Shown: positions 45,601 to 60,900 of the stretch, one piece after another
Position numbering within the stretch: the stretch's first letter is position 1
Layout of the letters: every line of letters begins with the position of its first letter
DNA from: Bugula neritina
Lineage: Eukaryota > Bryozoa > Gymnolaemata > Cheilostomatida > Bugulidae
DNA length: 64,000 bases
Assembly: GCA_964035545.1 (NCBI GenBank)
Contig: OZ037771.1
Span: 3,118,128-3,182,127, forward strand
Direction: 5' to 3'
The notes under the pieces: generated by a model
Database searches by the model: none
Told to the model about the DNA's origin: nothing
The model's input: only the letters and a program-made list of their open reading frames with translations
Made by a program: the position numbers and the translations under genes

Positions 45601-48600
45601 GATGAGTCACTCACTCATGTCTAAAAATGTTTTTTTTTATTTTGATTTTTATGTAACATTATTACGTTTTACAATTATTTCCTTTTATTAATCATACTTT
45701 CTAGAAGTTATCCCAACTTCCTGTTACAGGCTACTCGTGTCGACTGTTGACCAGTGAAATGCCTCTCGTCATCATCAACGCTACCACTGCAGAAGACACT
45801 AAGGCTCAGATTGCTAAAGTTGTAGAGGAGTTTGGGCCGTCGTTGAAAGGCTCCAACAACGTGGGGCTCGTGATTGATGGCCACGTATGTCCACTTATTC
45901 GTGTTGATATAATTTTCATCTCAGTGTGTTGTGTACACGTTGTGCTTGTGTGTGTTTTTGTAAAGCATTTAATGTTATTTTGATGTTATAAATAATTAAT
46001 TTTCTCCTTAAACATGGCTAGCAATGACTATGCAAAGATTAAAACATTAAACACGAAGTGTTGCATATAATTAGCTGAAATAAAATGTTACTTCTTATAA
46101 ATAATAAAATGTAGCAGTAGTAATAAATATAAGAATGTAGTAATATTATTGAATTTAGTTATGTGGTAATAGTGTTGCGGAAATTACAATATAGTAATAT
46201 TAATTTTAATATAGTAATAATAATAAATAAAGTAATAAGGCAATATTAAATGTAATACAGTACCAATATTAAATATAATAACATAGTATTATTGAATAAA
46301 ATGATATAGTAATAATAAATATCATACTATTAAATATAATATATATTATAGTAATGGTAATGTTATCAGTTATTCACAATCTTGTAAAGTGATTTGTGAT
46401 TGGCTGTTTGTAGACATTGAAATTTGCTCTGAAAGATCCGCTATTGGTTGACTTCCTAAAGATTGCTATTAGCTGCTGCGCTGTCATCTGCTGCCGGGTG
46501 TCTCCCCTGCAGAAGGCAGAGCTGGTCATGGTGGTGAAGAAATATGTCGGGACAATCACCCTGGCTGTGGGCGACGGTGCTAATGACGTGGGAATGATCC
46601 AGGTACTTCTCTCTCTATCTATTTCCGTGTACACTCATTATGTTACTTAATTTTTTATTAGACTTTTCCAGTTATATGGTTTGTTACATAACTTCAGTGT
46701 TGATGCTTCACCATTTTGAAAGAATACTTTGACCTGGCTTCCTATTTTAGCTTAGTTGCTCATTGCTGTCCTAATACAAGGCAACTCAGTTTTCCAAGTA
46801 TTATTAGATAGGCAGCGTATAAATTATCTTTGCTCTTTCAACGCCGCTAAACATGCAATGTAACAGAAATTGAGTAAAATACAAATTAGTCAGTATTTAT
46901 TCATAGAGTTCAATTCAATGTTCAGGCAGCGGATGTTGGTGTTGGTATTCACGGACTGGAAGGCACACAAGCCGTCTGCGCTGCCGACTACGCTATTGGT
47001 CAGTTCAGATTCCTGAAGAAGCTGCTGTTGGTGCACGGTGTGTGGAACTACTACCGCATATCCAAGCTGGTTCTCTACTCGTTCTACAAGAATATCTGCG
47101 TCTATGTGATTGAGGTAAGTCATGTGACCAAGGTGAGTCATGTGATTGGGGTGAGTCATGTGACCAAGGTGAGTCATGTAACTGAAGTGAGTTATGTGAC
47201 TGAAGTGAGTCATGTGACTGAGGTGAGTCATGTGACTGAGGTGAGTCATGTGACTAAAGTGAGTCATGTGACTGAAGTGAGTCATGTAACTGAAGTGAGT
47301 CATGTGACTGAGGTGAGTCATGTGACTGAGGTGGGTCATGTGACTGAGGTGAGTCATGTGACCTAGGGTGGTAATATTCATTGTGCAAGTCATATATATG
47401 TGAAATTGGTATTATGTAATAAACTGTGGAAAGAGAAAAGCTGCCTTCATTCAGTTTGAACTCAATTGTGTCACATTCTAAACTCATCCATAATCCATGG
47501 TTCGGTATATTCTGCATTGTAATGATATTAGTATATGACTCTGTTGTGTTTCAGCTCTGGTTCCAAGTTAACAACGCCTACTCTGGTCAAATTCTATTTG
47601 AAAGGTGGTCCATAGGTTTCTACAATGTGGTAAGTGGTGATATTAGTACTTCTGTGGTAAATAGTAACTAGTATAGCTGACTAACCTAATTGCTTATAAT
47701 GATGTTTTTGTTAATTTATGTTCTATACAAATTTGATACTGGATATAGTGTGTATGTCAAGCAGATATGGTAAATTTAATTTTAAAGTGTATTATTAGAT
47801 TTGCAACTGTTAGGGCATACAATAGATGCTGTTTACTAACGCTACATTTACAGCTTACATTGAATGTAACTGTGAATTTTTGTTTTTAGATTTTTACATT
47901 CTTGCCACCTTTAGCCTTGGGCCTTCTAGACAGATATACGAATAAGGAGATTCCTCTCAGATACCCCCCTATGTACAAGATCTCACAAGACTCCACGCTA
48001 TTCAATGTTCGAGTGAGTTGTGCTGTACACAAGTTGCTAATGACTCAGAGCGTTGCTCTTAATACGCCATGTTGTAGAACCATTTACTGCTGCTATTGCT
48101 ACATTTTATTACCTAACACAGCAGCTGTGGTCTACTGGGTAGAGCACTGGCTGGATCAACACAAGGTCAGTAATTTGATCCCCAGTGAAGACCATTGGTG
48201 ATGTTAGGACGGGCATTTAGGCATAATTGCTCCTGTGCCGCACGTGGATAAGTCCTTAGCCTGCTTACAAGTTTCTTACCATCTGGTACTCACAGGGATG
48301 TTCGTTTTTCATTGGCTAACATCACATGGCTTTATGAGGGCTATTTAGCATAGAGATGGTCAGTCAGGCGATTAAGATGTAGATTGCTATAGCAACCCAT
48401 ATACTTGCCCCTGTTCACAGTGCGCAATTAGTATTCAGGGCTGGATTATTCAGGTATTGATCAAGGTCGGAGCTGTTGGGGCTAATCATAATAAGCGTAA
48501 CATGCGAGGAGCTGTTGACCAATCATAGCAGTCGTATTATGTGATGTCTTGTGATTTGAAGGTGTTTTGGATGTGGATGTTGAACTCGATTTACCATTCC

Positions 48601-50900
48601 GTGGCTCTCTACTACCTCTCTCTGCTGATGGTGTCACCAGACGCAACCCTACCCAGCGGACAGACCTCGGGCTATCTCTACCTCGGCAATTGTGTCTTCA
48701 CTGTGAGTTTAACTCTACCTTGTCATATCTCTGCTATAAACTCGACTCTATATTCATAAACTACGAGTTCCCAATAAACACATGCATGTATTATTATATC
48801 TTCTATTCAGTCACGTCTCTTTCATGGAGGTGCCCACTGTTTTATCAAAAATTATAAGTATTATCATATTTTATTTCATTACCTATTCCCTGTTGCAGTA
48901 TACGGTTGTGACTGTGTGTCTGAAATGTGGACTGGAATCTTACACGTGGACTTGGGTATGTCAACGCCCCCCCCCTATAATGTGGTGTATTTGTGCATTA
49001 ATTTATGTTCACATATAACACATATGTTAACTAAAGCTTGTACATGCAATAAATTTTGTTTGTTGAACTCTTTTTTATTGGTGGTTGCAGATGTTAAACT
49101 CTTTCTTATTGGTGGTTGCAGATGCATTTTGTTGCTATATTCGGAAGTATTCTGTCTTGGTTCCTCTATGTTGGAGTCTACAGTGAGATGTGGCCTGTAG
49201 TTAGAATTTTATCTGCTAACGAGATGGTGGGGCAAGACAGGGCCCTCTTTACTAATCCGGGTTTCTGGTTTGGACTGATGGCTATACCACTTATTGCTCT
49301 CTTCAGGGACATCATCTGGAAAATGTATGTTGACTTCGCGATTGTCAATAGGTCTACGTTTATGCATTTTAGTTTTTACGTTGGAATACATTTAATTGAC
49401 ATTCTATTCTATTTAAATGAATTTTCTTTTTCTTGTTGCTTGCTTCTTGCAAGATAACTGTTTTCTCTATTTTTCTAACTCTTTCTCGCTCTTTTTATCG
49501 ATAAATACAAACTTATACTTTGTTTAGAATCAGGAGAACCTTCTTTGTGTCTATAAAAGAAAAAATAGAAAACTTTCATCACTTACGAACAAGTGGTGGA
49601 TTTAAAGGCGTGAATGAGGGGTTAAACATGCACGGCTCGTTCACTTCGTCTGTAAATGGCTCACCTACTGCGTCTGCTTCTGGCAAAGTGGGCAGACAAC
49701 TTCAATCCACTACTTCGGTGGAGGGGACATCCGCCACTAGATTCGGCATCAAAAAGACAAAGGCAAAAGCCATAAACTCGACAACTAAGGGGTGCGTTAC
49801 ACTCTTTTGTAGCTGCGCTGTCAAATAATCTGCAGTGTGTTTCGAGCATTGACTTCTTAGCCCTCCCCCCCCCCTCGCTCCTTTATATTATAGTCTGTCG
49901 AGAGAATATTAACTTATTCAGCTAATCACATTGTCAGTAAATACAGGCTTGATTTCTCTCAAAATTAGAGAGAAAAGGAGAACTTTCAAAACTAAAAGTT
50001 ATATTATCTGAAACAAGCACTAAGCATGAGGGAGAAATTAAATGTTTCATAAAACTACTTATACACATCTCAACTTCAAGTATTTGATGTTTTTATTGTA
50101 AATAATGTTAACTTTACCAAATCTGTAAACACAATATTTGTGTGTCGTTGAAATGTTGTGGTATGCATATTATATACTCTGTCATATGCATATTATATAC
50201 TCTGCCGTATGCATATTATATACTCTGTCATATGCATATTATATACTTTATCATATACTCTATAATATACTCTGTCGCATGCTATCATACGTACACTGTT
50301 CACATTTCTGTCTCACAGCATGGACGTAGCGGCAGCCAAGTTCTTCAGAAAGATATTTGCACCGGCAGCAGTTTACCAGTTCAATCCATCTGACCAATCA
50401 ATGCTGGACCTGAGTCGTTCTCAACGTGAGTCATAGTACAAAGTTTATTCACCCACTTGCTGAGTAAAATGATTATTTTTAGCAAACTGTGTTTAAATAA
50501 ACTTATTTACTGGTCATAATTTATTTAGTTCAAAGTTTTAATGGACTTCTTTTTTTTTGGCATTAACTACTGTTAGTTATTACTAGTTACTGTTAGTTGC
50601 TACTAGTTACTGTTAGTTGCTACTAGTTACTGTTAGTTGCTACTAGTTGCTGTTAGTTGCTACTAGTTACTGCTAATTATTGTTACTTTTTGTTAGTTAT
50701 TGTTAATTACTGTTATTGCTATAATATGTTATGTATGATGTGTTGAAGTTGAAACAGGGTTTAGATATTTGTTCATCAGATGATATCCTCTGTTTGTTTC
50801 AGACGGCTTTGCCTTCAGTCACGAAGAGCACCCTCCTCTCAGACAGTCCCAGGTTATCAGACTGGTGGACACGAGTCGAAAGAAACCTCCGGGAGTTTAG
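36696..50900 (+). CDS. ATP8A-like: P4-ATPase phospholipid flippase, ATP8A-like, 28 exons
   Basis: Seen: exons 36696-36814, 36988-37087, 37987-38085, 39113-39158, 39423-39607, 39823-39950, 40273-40441, 40824-40932, 41397-41593, 42001-42089, 42616-42682, 42916-43024, 43327-43409, 43705-43824, 44205-44356, 44778-44898, 45425-45515, 45730-45884, 46414-46602, 46926-47114, 47555-47629, 47890-48012, 48562-48702, 48899-48955, 49122-49324, 49528-49791, 50319-50425 and 50803-50900 join to 1,194 aa, close to animal ATP8A. Motifs: DGET (174-177), PISL in M4 (338-341), DKTGT with the phosphorylated Asp391, KGA (538-540), TGDK (651-654), GDGAND (766-771), and a C-terminal GFAFS (1164-1168) matching the GYAFS autoregulatory motif of ATP8A. 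Known: ATP8A with CDC50 moves phosphatidylserine and phosphatidylethanolamine to the cytosolic leaflet. All catalytic residues checked are present. The start is chosen for length; 36027 is an alternative. Confidence 0.92.
37388..37512 (+). repeat. G-rich minisatellite, about 5 copies, in flippase intron 2
   Basis: Units of ACTGCATAGGGGGGAGGGGA plus GGGG repeat on the coding strand with 25-29 bp spacing. Each unit has three or more G runs, so DNA or pre-mRNA G-quadruplexes are possible. It stands out sharply from the AT-rich surroundings. Confidence 0.9.
37745..37914 (-). mobile_element. tRNA-derived SINE copy, reverse orientation
   Basis: On the minus strand the head reads AGCAGTGGTCTAGTGATTAG, like the copies at 21097 and 57762. 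The other end shares the GGGTTTC..CAGG..TGG.GACTATAA tail (plus strand TTTATAGTCGCCATTCCTGTG) with the 57762 copy. The middle has diverged. It lies in flippase intron 2. Confidence 0.75.
39616..39690. repeat. 21-bp repeat, about 3 copies, just inside flippase intron 5
   Basis: Units of ACTATACAATATACTGTACA start about 8 bp after the GTGAGG donor at 39608. They do not contain the donor. Confidence 0.75.
40032..40112. repeat. 23-bp repeat, about 4 copies, in flippase intron 6
   Basis: Imperfect units of GTTACTTAGCATGAGAACTA lie mid-intron and do not involve splice sites. Confidence 0.8.
44357..44431 (+). repeat. 49-bp duplication that copies a 5' splice site
   Basis: The donor of flippase exon 15 (GTAGGAGTTGTC at 44357) and about 25 following bases recur exactly at 44406. 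The second donor is therefore a ready-made alternative, 49 bp downstream. Its use would shift the frame. Confidence 0.8.
47115..47366 (+). repeat. 18-bp array of 14 tandem 5' splice sites, open in frame
   Basis: The real donor GTAAGTCATGTGACCAAG at 47115 is the first of 14 units with consensus GTGAGTCATGTGACTGAG. Thirteen of 14 keep a good donor-like GTRAGT or GTGGGT core (one GTGAGTT). The unit length is a multiple of three, and the exon 20 frame stays open as repeated VSH-VTE until a TAG at 47364-47366. Selection of donor k would insert 6k residues right after CVYVIE, in the membrane segment M5 region. Confidence 0.93.
48119..48302 (+). mobile_element. tRNA-derived SINE copy in flippase intron 22
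   Basis: The head GCAGCTGTGGTCTACTGGGT and B-box-like TTTGATCCCCAG are followed by GGTGATGTTAGGACGGGC and CATAATTGCTCCTGTGCCGC, then AAGTCCTTAGCC and CTCACAGGGATG. The same order appears in reverse complement at 57762. This is among the best-preserved copies. Confidence 0.85.
49061..49122 (+). repeat. 31-bp direct duplication of a 3' splice site
   Basis: TGTTRAACTCTTTYTTATTG followed by GTGGTTGCAGA occurs twice in tandem, with acceptors AG at 49089-49090 and 49120-49121. The second is the one that keeps exon 25 (49122) in frame; the first would shift it and meet a stop. Confidence 0.92.
50565..50715. repeat. 21-bp repeat, about 6 copies, in flippase intron 27
   Basis: Imperfect units of TTACTGTTAGTTGCTACTAG decay towards both ends. 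They lie about 90 bp before the last exon. Confidence 0.85.
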
Positions 50901-51785
50901 CACGCAGCAGCCATCTTGTTTCTGAATTGACTGTTTAAAGTAACCGACCTACTGATAGACACTCGCCAGTTCTATTGCCCATTGTTTCATTTTTCTTCTC
51001 TAGCATTCAGCATCTACCCTGCTCATGATTTAAATGTGAATCTGATTAAGTTTCTGCCATTAAACTATTCGCCGTTTCATCTACACTCTATGATTATTTC
51101 ATGTTTTTTTTAGATTTATATATTTATTTATTGAAAGTCAGTCTAGTCAGTTAAAATCTACGTCACATTCATGATCTGGTAAATATTTTTTCGTCATTAC
51201 CTCAAAAACTATTGTAACTTTTTGACAAATTTATTCGTAGACATTTGCTTCTCTCAGAAAATTATATTTTTCTCGGTATTAAAAACTTGTTAGGTGTTTT
51301 GCTGGTGGTTGGAAAATATTTTTGCAAAATGATGAAATGATATAAATATAGGATAACTTGCAAGGTATCGTTTATTATTTAAAATATAAGCATTTTGAAT
51401 AGCTTCTATTTAATGTATAAAAATAATATGTTGTTGTAGGTGCATTGACTTCAACATGTATTGTTGAACACAAGAAAGCAACTAAAAGCAAATGTTGTGG
51501 AGTTCTCAATTGTTCACCCAACGCTGGGTGCTGGTTTTTACCATTATAATATAAACATATTATACACAATACCATAGACTGATTCAATGGTGCAAATAGC
51601 TATCTCTATACTAAGTGCACAAGTCCCCAAAATGTAGCAAAAAACACATGCAGCACACTGATGCTATGTTTGTCAAAATATAATGAGCGTATACACTGTG
51701 TGTAATATATTACTAAATAGAAATAGCTAGTAAAATAAATGCATTTGCTGAATAAATAACCAAAATACTGTTGGGTTTGTAAGAA
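50901..51785. other. Convergent spacer between flippase and OVO genes
   Basis: The flippase 3' UTR and the OVO 3' UTR face each other across 885 bp. It is AT-rich, with no recognised repeat or RNA gene. Confidence 0.4.
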
Positions 51786-54760
<2,975 letters not shown>

Positions 54761-55156
54761 ATTTATCACCTATACAACAAAATTATTAGCTATTAGAAAT
54801 ATTAAATACTAATCTTATTATATTATTATTATATTATCCACCATTTGTACACATATATTTTAGTATAATATATTATGCTATGATATGCTATACTGTGATA
54901 TATTATGTAAAGTAATAAATTATATTACAATATAATATATTATAATAATATAACATAGTATATTATATTATAATATATTATATTTTATTAAATAACAACT
55001 TGAATGTCTTAAAAATTGTCAATTACTCGTAATATTACTTGTTATAAAGATAATCAAATACTTTTACAATTATATTGATCTAGTTTATAAAAACAAATTA
55101 TATATAATATACAGAATACTTATGCATACATATAATATTACGTATATACGGTTTTA

Positions 55157-55353
55157 GGTAAAAATGGCACAGGTAATAATGGCACAAATGGAAAAGTAGG
55201 AAAAAATGGCACACTGATGTTAAATTTTTCTAAACCCCAAACTCAAACCCTCAACTCTTAAACATCCAACCCCACCCCAAACCCTAATATTGAAAGTGTA
55301 CCATTTTTACCTACTTTGCCATTTGTGCCATTTTTACCTGTGCTATTTTTACC
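55157..55353. repeat. 197-bp foldback repeat with GGTAAAAATGGCAC arms
   Basis: The left arm (55157-55214) contains GGTAAAAATGGCAC, AATGGCACAAATGG and AAATGGCAC. The right arm (55298-55353) is its imperfect reverse complement, ending in CTATTTTTACC. The loop has C-rich AAACCC/CCAAACCC motifs. Each arm itself is made of short repeats of TAAAAATGGCACA. It may be a MITE or palindromic satellite. Confidence 0.75.
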
Positions 55354-57761
55354 AGACACCACATATATACATATTATATATGTTTAGACAATATAGAGTT
55401 AGAACTCCACTTACACAACTTAAAAGTTGAAGGCAGAAAATTCTATTCATTCCTACCAGGACAAGACCAGCTGTGTAAATGCTGAATGCCCCTCATTACC
55501 AGTTAATATATAAATTTCTTGTAATGGCCAAATGAGTTTAGCTGAGCGTAATGACACATATTATGGTTTTAAATAGAAAATTATTAGACTAACAGCTATA
55601 ATTTAACTGAGCTGTGTTTATTTAGTAAGTGTGGTTGGGCGTACGCTAATGATAGTTCAGGAATATTCGGGTGAATAATCTTATGAGTGGAATTTAGTGT
55701 AAATAGAGTAAAGCAGTTGATCTGTCACCATATTTATATGGTGTCTTCGTTGTTATATATAGCATTTGTTTAGACAAATCATTATTAAAGTGGGAAGTAA
55801 ATTATTTTTCCACAAGCAGGCGAAATATTATATATTGAGCAAAAATTAAAATTGTTTTAGTCAATAATTTTTTAAAAAGTTGCTACTTCAGCATTATATA
55901 CAGTTACAGCTTAATATATTTTTCCAAGCAATTGAAATTTATAAAACTCGCAATTTTGTCATATTTAATAAATTAGTAACAACTTTTTTCACCTGTCTAT
56001 AGTTTATTTTACAATTATTAACAACATTTATGGAATTATGTTATAATATATTATATCATATCATATTACATTATACCATATTATATTATTTTACATTATA
56101 TTTTATTACGCTATATTATCTTTTATCATATTATATCATACTATGTTATATTACATTATATATATCATATTATATTTTATGGTGTGCCTGCAGTATGTGA
56201 TAATTATGTATGACAGTTTTAGGACATATTTATTAATGTCACTCCATAGAGCTCTAAATGATGGCACATATATCGTAGTGTAACATGATGCAGAGGTAAT
56301 TGTTCATCTTATCTAACCTTTCTCATGTGTCATGCATGTTCACTGTTATATAAGAATGAAACAGGATTTCTGTTTACACTATATGCAGCTATCTAAGATC
56401 TCATTGAAACTTGAACAAAAATTAAAAAAGAAGCACATTAACCAAAGTTTGATGTTTTTTTACCTTGTTTCAGTTCATTGTGTATTTATGTTTTACGTTG
56501 CTATTATAATTTTTTTAGATTATTTTATTTTCTCAATTGTATAATACCATGATTTGAATAAAAAGTTAATTTTAAAAGCCACAAAAACCAATATGGTGAA
56601 AATAGCTCCAATTAAAATATGAGAAGAATTTATTATTTCATTATTCCCTTTACCGAGACACCGAGTAAGTTAAAAATAAATTATAGGATAAATAGCATAA
56701 AACCCAATCATAAATTTGTAGAAATGAGTTTTAATAATGAACCATAACATTATATAAACAGATACCCTGTAATAACAGGTTAAAAGTAAAGATATGACTA
56801 TTAAATTATATATTTACTGTGTAATTAAATCTATCTCAATAACTTTCTTGCCCTAGACCCATGAGAAAATATCTGACAATATATTTTCATGGTGAAAGTA
56901 AATTTATTGCTGAATATAATTGATAGTTTTAAATTATAGGTATACAACATTGACGTTGTTGATTATGGGTGGCTCATCAAATAAATACAAGCAAACATCC
57001 AACATGTCACCTTTAAGAAGTCAAACCTAATATGTTTCAAGCCGTGTGCTCTTAGCAGACATTATCCTATCCCATAGTCTAATATACAATATATAAAACT
57101 GTATCGGTGTACTTACCAATAGAAAGTTATCTCAGAGATATACAGACAAATGCTAAATTTACTATTTCAAAAAAATGAAAGTAAATGGTATGTGCATAAG
57201 CTAAACTCAATGTTAAAATGAGATGGGGGTGTTTATGCTAATGTTTTATATGTGAACACCTCCATAACAAGTCCATTCAGACTTGTTTAAGATTGCTAAA
57301 AGATAGGACAGTATCTATTGTCTGTTGAAATGTTTTTGTATAGTTGCTCGTCTATAGTTGCTCATCATGTATTAGTGGCCAGGTGAGTTTATAATGTGAA
57401 GCATTTTATCTGAAATATTAGCTTAAAATTGAGTGAAATCTTTCAATTTGAGACAGACTGTTTTTCATACTGTTTAGATGCTGCTCTGTTTTATTGCGAT
57501 GATGTATTACAATTTACACCATTTCTAATGCTTACTACAGCTACACAACACTCACTGGAAAGCATAGCCTTAGGTTCATGTTTATAGAAGAGAGCTTGGT
57601 TATATATACTCTTGAAAGGCAAAAGAAAGCATCAACAAAATAAAAATGTTATAATAAAAAGGCTATGCATGTTGATATTTATTCGTAGCACAAAATATCC
57701 TAATATTTTTTACAAATTGCGTTGTTAAACTCTCACTTATTATATTATACTCACGCAAGTT

Positions 57762-57944
57762 TATAGTCACCATCCCTGTGAGAAAACACCTGATGGAAGG
57801 GGCTAAAGACTTATTAAGATGAGGCACAAGAGCAATTATGACTGGATGCTCTTCCTAACATCCCCAATGGCCTTTGTCTGGGCTCGAACCCGTGACTTCG
57901 TGCTTACTGGGCAAATGCTCTAACCCCTAGACCACTGCTGCTCC
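57762..57944 (-). mobile_element. tRNA-derived SINE copy, reverse orientation
   Basis: Read on the minus strand: AGCAGCAGTGGTCTAGGGGT (A box), GGGTTCGAGCCC (good B box), then GGGGATGTTAGGAAGAGC, CATAATTGCTCTTGTGCC, AAGTCTTTAGCCCC and CTCACAGGGATGGTGACTAT. With the best B box of the set, it is the least decayed copy and defines the family. Confidence 0.88.
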
Positions 57945-60900
57945 TCTAAGATAACTTCATTAGTTCTATTATCATTTATAAAAAATAAACTTTATACCAG
58001 CTTTGTTTTCAAAAATTGAAAGAGGAAACAGCATTGAGTAAAAGCAGACTTAATCAGCTATAATTAAAAGCAGCAGCTTTATATTCTGAACTTCACATAA
58101 TAATATAGTGAATTTCATTCTTTCTTATATAGAGAGCTAAATAGTTGGATCCTTTCTTGACAGGCTGACAAATTTGACTGGTCTGGGCTATTCAAAAAAG
58201 TTGTCAGAGTTACAAAAACATACAACTTTGTTTTCAAAGTGCCTCATTCTCTTGAACCCAGTTTGAGTTTTTGATAATTATAAGATTATGTAATAGTTTC
58301 TATCTTCACACAGTATTTTCCTTACGTAGTCGCTATTTTGAAGGCAAACTATTTATGTACAATCTTCATTTTGCAGCAAACAATTTTATTATCACATGAA
58401 AAACAAAATAAAAAGCTATGTCACTGGCCATTTGCAAAATTACTTAGATAAAAAATGTACTGCAAATTTAGTTAACCTGCTACAACTTTTTCTTATTTAA
58501 ACTTCATTTTAAGATCAAATCCCCAATTTTAATAGTAATGTTATAAAAGTTTATTTTTTTCAAAAGTTACAAGTATATAAGCATTCTAACACTAGCTTTT
58601 GAGATGTTGAAACCACTTCAAAGCCAATCACAGTGTGTCTTTCAATATTGAAAGCCAACGACAGTAAATTGATAAAAAAGTTATTACTAAAATAACTAGA
58701 AAAAGGGTTGCAATTTTTTGCTAACTTATATGATATTTAGGTATAATAGGTTAAGTAACCAATACCCAGTTTCTTAGTCAATGAAGTATGGCTAAAATTC
58801 AATCTTTGAATGGCATTGATGCATAGAAAAGGAGTGTATGTAGACCCCTACATCTTGTCTTATTGCTTCCTTCACCAATATTGACAATAATGTTGTCAAG
58901 TATATTGTACTTGATAAACCAAAGCCTGTAACCTAATGAATAGTAATAAACTTTTTATATGTGCCACAATGTTATATTACAAAAATAGTTTATTTTATTT
59001 AGCATGTTTACCATGACTTAGCAAATGCCAACGTATTGACTAAAACGTTATTCATTCTCATTCTATGAGCTTGAAGATATTTTCTCATTCATTACGCATA
59101 CAGTTTGCGTGAGCTGAATTTATAAATATTATTATTTCCATCTCATTGTGCATTTAGAGAGTTAAACTGAATGATAACAGATCTGTATGTGTGACTCATT
59201 CAAATATTAGCTACCATTTAAAAGTCGCAGCTGCAAGATCTAGATTTTAAGGAGATATTATTCATATTACATTTAATTAAGGTCTAATCATTTCACTTTT
59301 CACAATAAGAGAAAACAATATATAAAGAAGGAGATATTCTGTTATACATGTATGCGCACAGCTACAGCGAGGTGTTGCCTTGTGGTATACACAGTCTGGT
59401 ATGCTGCCTTACCTTAGCTGTTTTGTATGAGAAACTATTAGTAATTTAATATTCAACATCAGTTAGGATTTAAAATTGAAATTTTAAATAAAAGTGGTAA
59501 ATGTGAACAGTAAGATAAGCTAAACACGAGGGTGTGACATGTTTGCCAGGGAGCTATTAGCTACTATAATTATAGATTGCATCTACTTTTGTGAATCTTG
59601 TATTGAATTGCCTACCAAATTATAATGTGAATTTATATTCTCATGAGTTGTATTTGAAAACAGACATACCGTTCTGGTTACTATAGCGTCATGGAGAGAG
59701 CTTTACTGGCAACCAACTGTTGAACAGAATAATTTTATAAATATTATTTTTAAAATCTTTCAGTCATATTAAGAAATGACTAGCATATTATAGCATAAAT
59801 CTTTATTAACAAGTTATTAGCATATTACAGCACATATCCTTAAGAAGTTACTACCATATTATAGCATGAATCTTAAGTAGGCTATATATTATATGCAGGC
59901 CTTTCAACACTGTATTAGTACACCCATGCAGTGGCTACTTCATCACCTGGTTTCAGCTGTTCCTATTCACATAAAGGCAGATATAAAACTAAAAGTCACA
60001 CTGTGTGTGAATTATTTAGCAACTTCATTTTTTCACGTGTTGTTTGTTACTGAATCTGGAAGGAAAACTGATCCATTCAAATGCCGGCTAAAACTTTTTT
60101 CTCGTAACTAATAGCCTTAGATCCACTGAATCCATTTAGCCTGTGTACCAGACATGTACTTTCTAGAATGCAAGAAGGTAAAAGTATTTCATGGAGAGTT
60201 CATATAATGCCAAATGAAAAATGAAAAATGATAGCTTTTCCAGCCATGTTTGTCTTCCGACATTTTGTAGAACATCTTTTCGAAGGTTGGCCAGTCTCAG
60301 GCTTTCTGGTGATATAAAAATTGTTGAGGGATAGAAGTTTTCTAAGCCATTCTACTGCTTTTAAACCTAGACAATAAAAACAATTCGTTCTTTATTTTCC
60401 TATTTAAAGTATACTGTAGTATAATATATACTGTAATATATATTTTATTTTATTTAAATTATAAACCATTTCATTACAATAAAATATAAGTACTAACCAT
60501 CTACTATTGTGGTGAATTGTACAATAACATTTTTCACCCGTAAAAGTTTCTTCTTCAACGTTTTAGTTATTATTTGAAAACATGATCCATTTCAGATAAA
60601 ATCATTTATGTAAGACGCAACTTTAATGAGTTTATTTGACGGTAAAGATAAAAAGAGTGATTCCATTCTAACCAAATGAGCCGAGATGATGAGTATATTT
60701 TAGATGTAAAGAGAAAAACTTTACACTGAATAGAACGCATTGTGTAACAACGGCTGATTATATCACGATTGAATTTTTTCATGTCGGTAAATATTGAAAT
60801 AAAAGATTCAAAGCGGTTAGTAAAACAGAAATGTTGAATTCGAGCCGCTATAATTTTATCTAACGCTTCCAAATCTACTGTATCATCAATTATTTCATGT

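Noticed and set aside
46890-47393. Minus-strand frame with repeated SHMTH units
   Set aside because: It is the antisense reading of the 18-bp donor array and flippase exon 20.
55235-55295. Interstitial telomere repeat (AAACCC/CCCTAA-like)
   Set aside because: There are only two or three irregular motifs and no regular hexamer array; it is better seen as the loop of the foldback repeat.
56332-56544. Small ORF in the OVO upstream region
   Set aside because: It has AT-rich composition, no recognisable domain and the length expected by chance.
60606-60872. Minus-strand ORF of 88 codons
   Set aside because: No domain, no splice partners and biased composition; it may be a chance frame.
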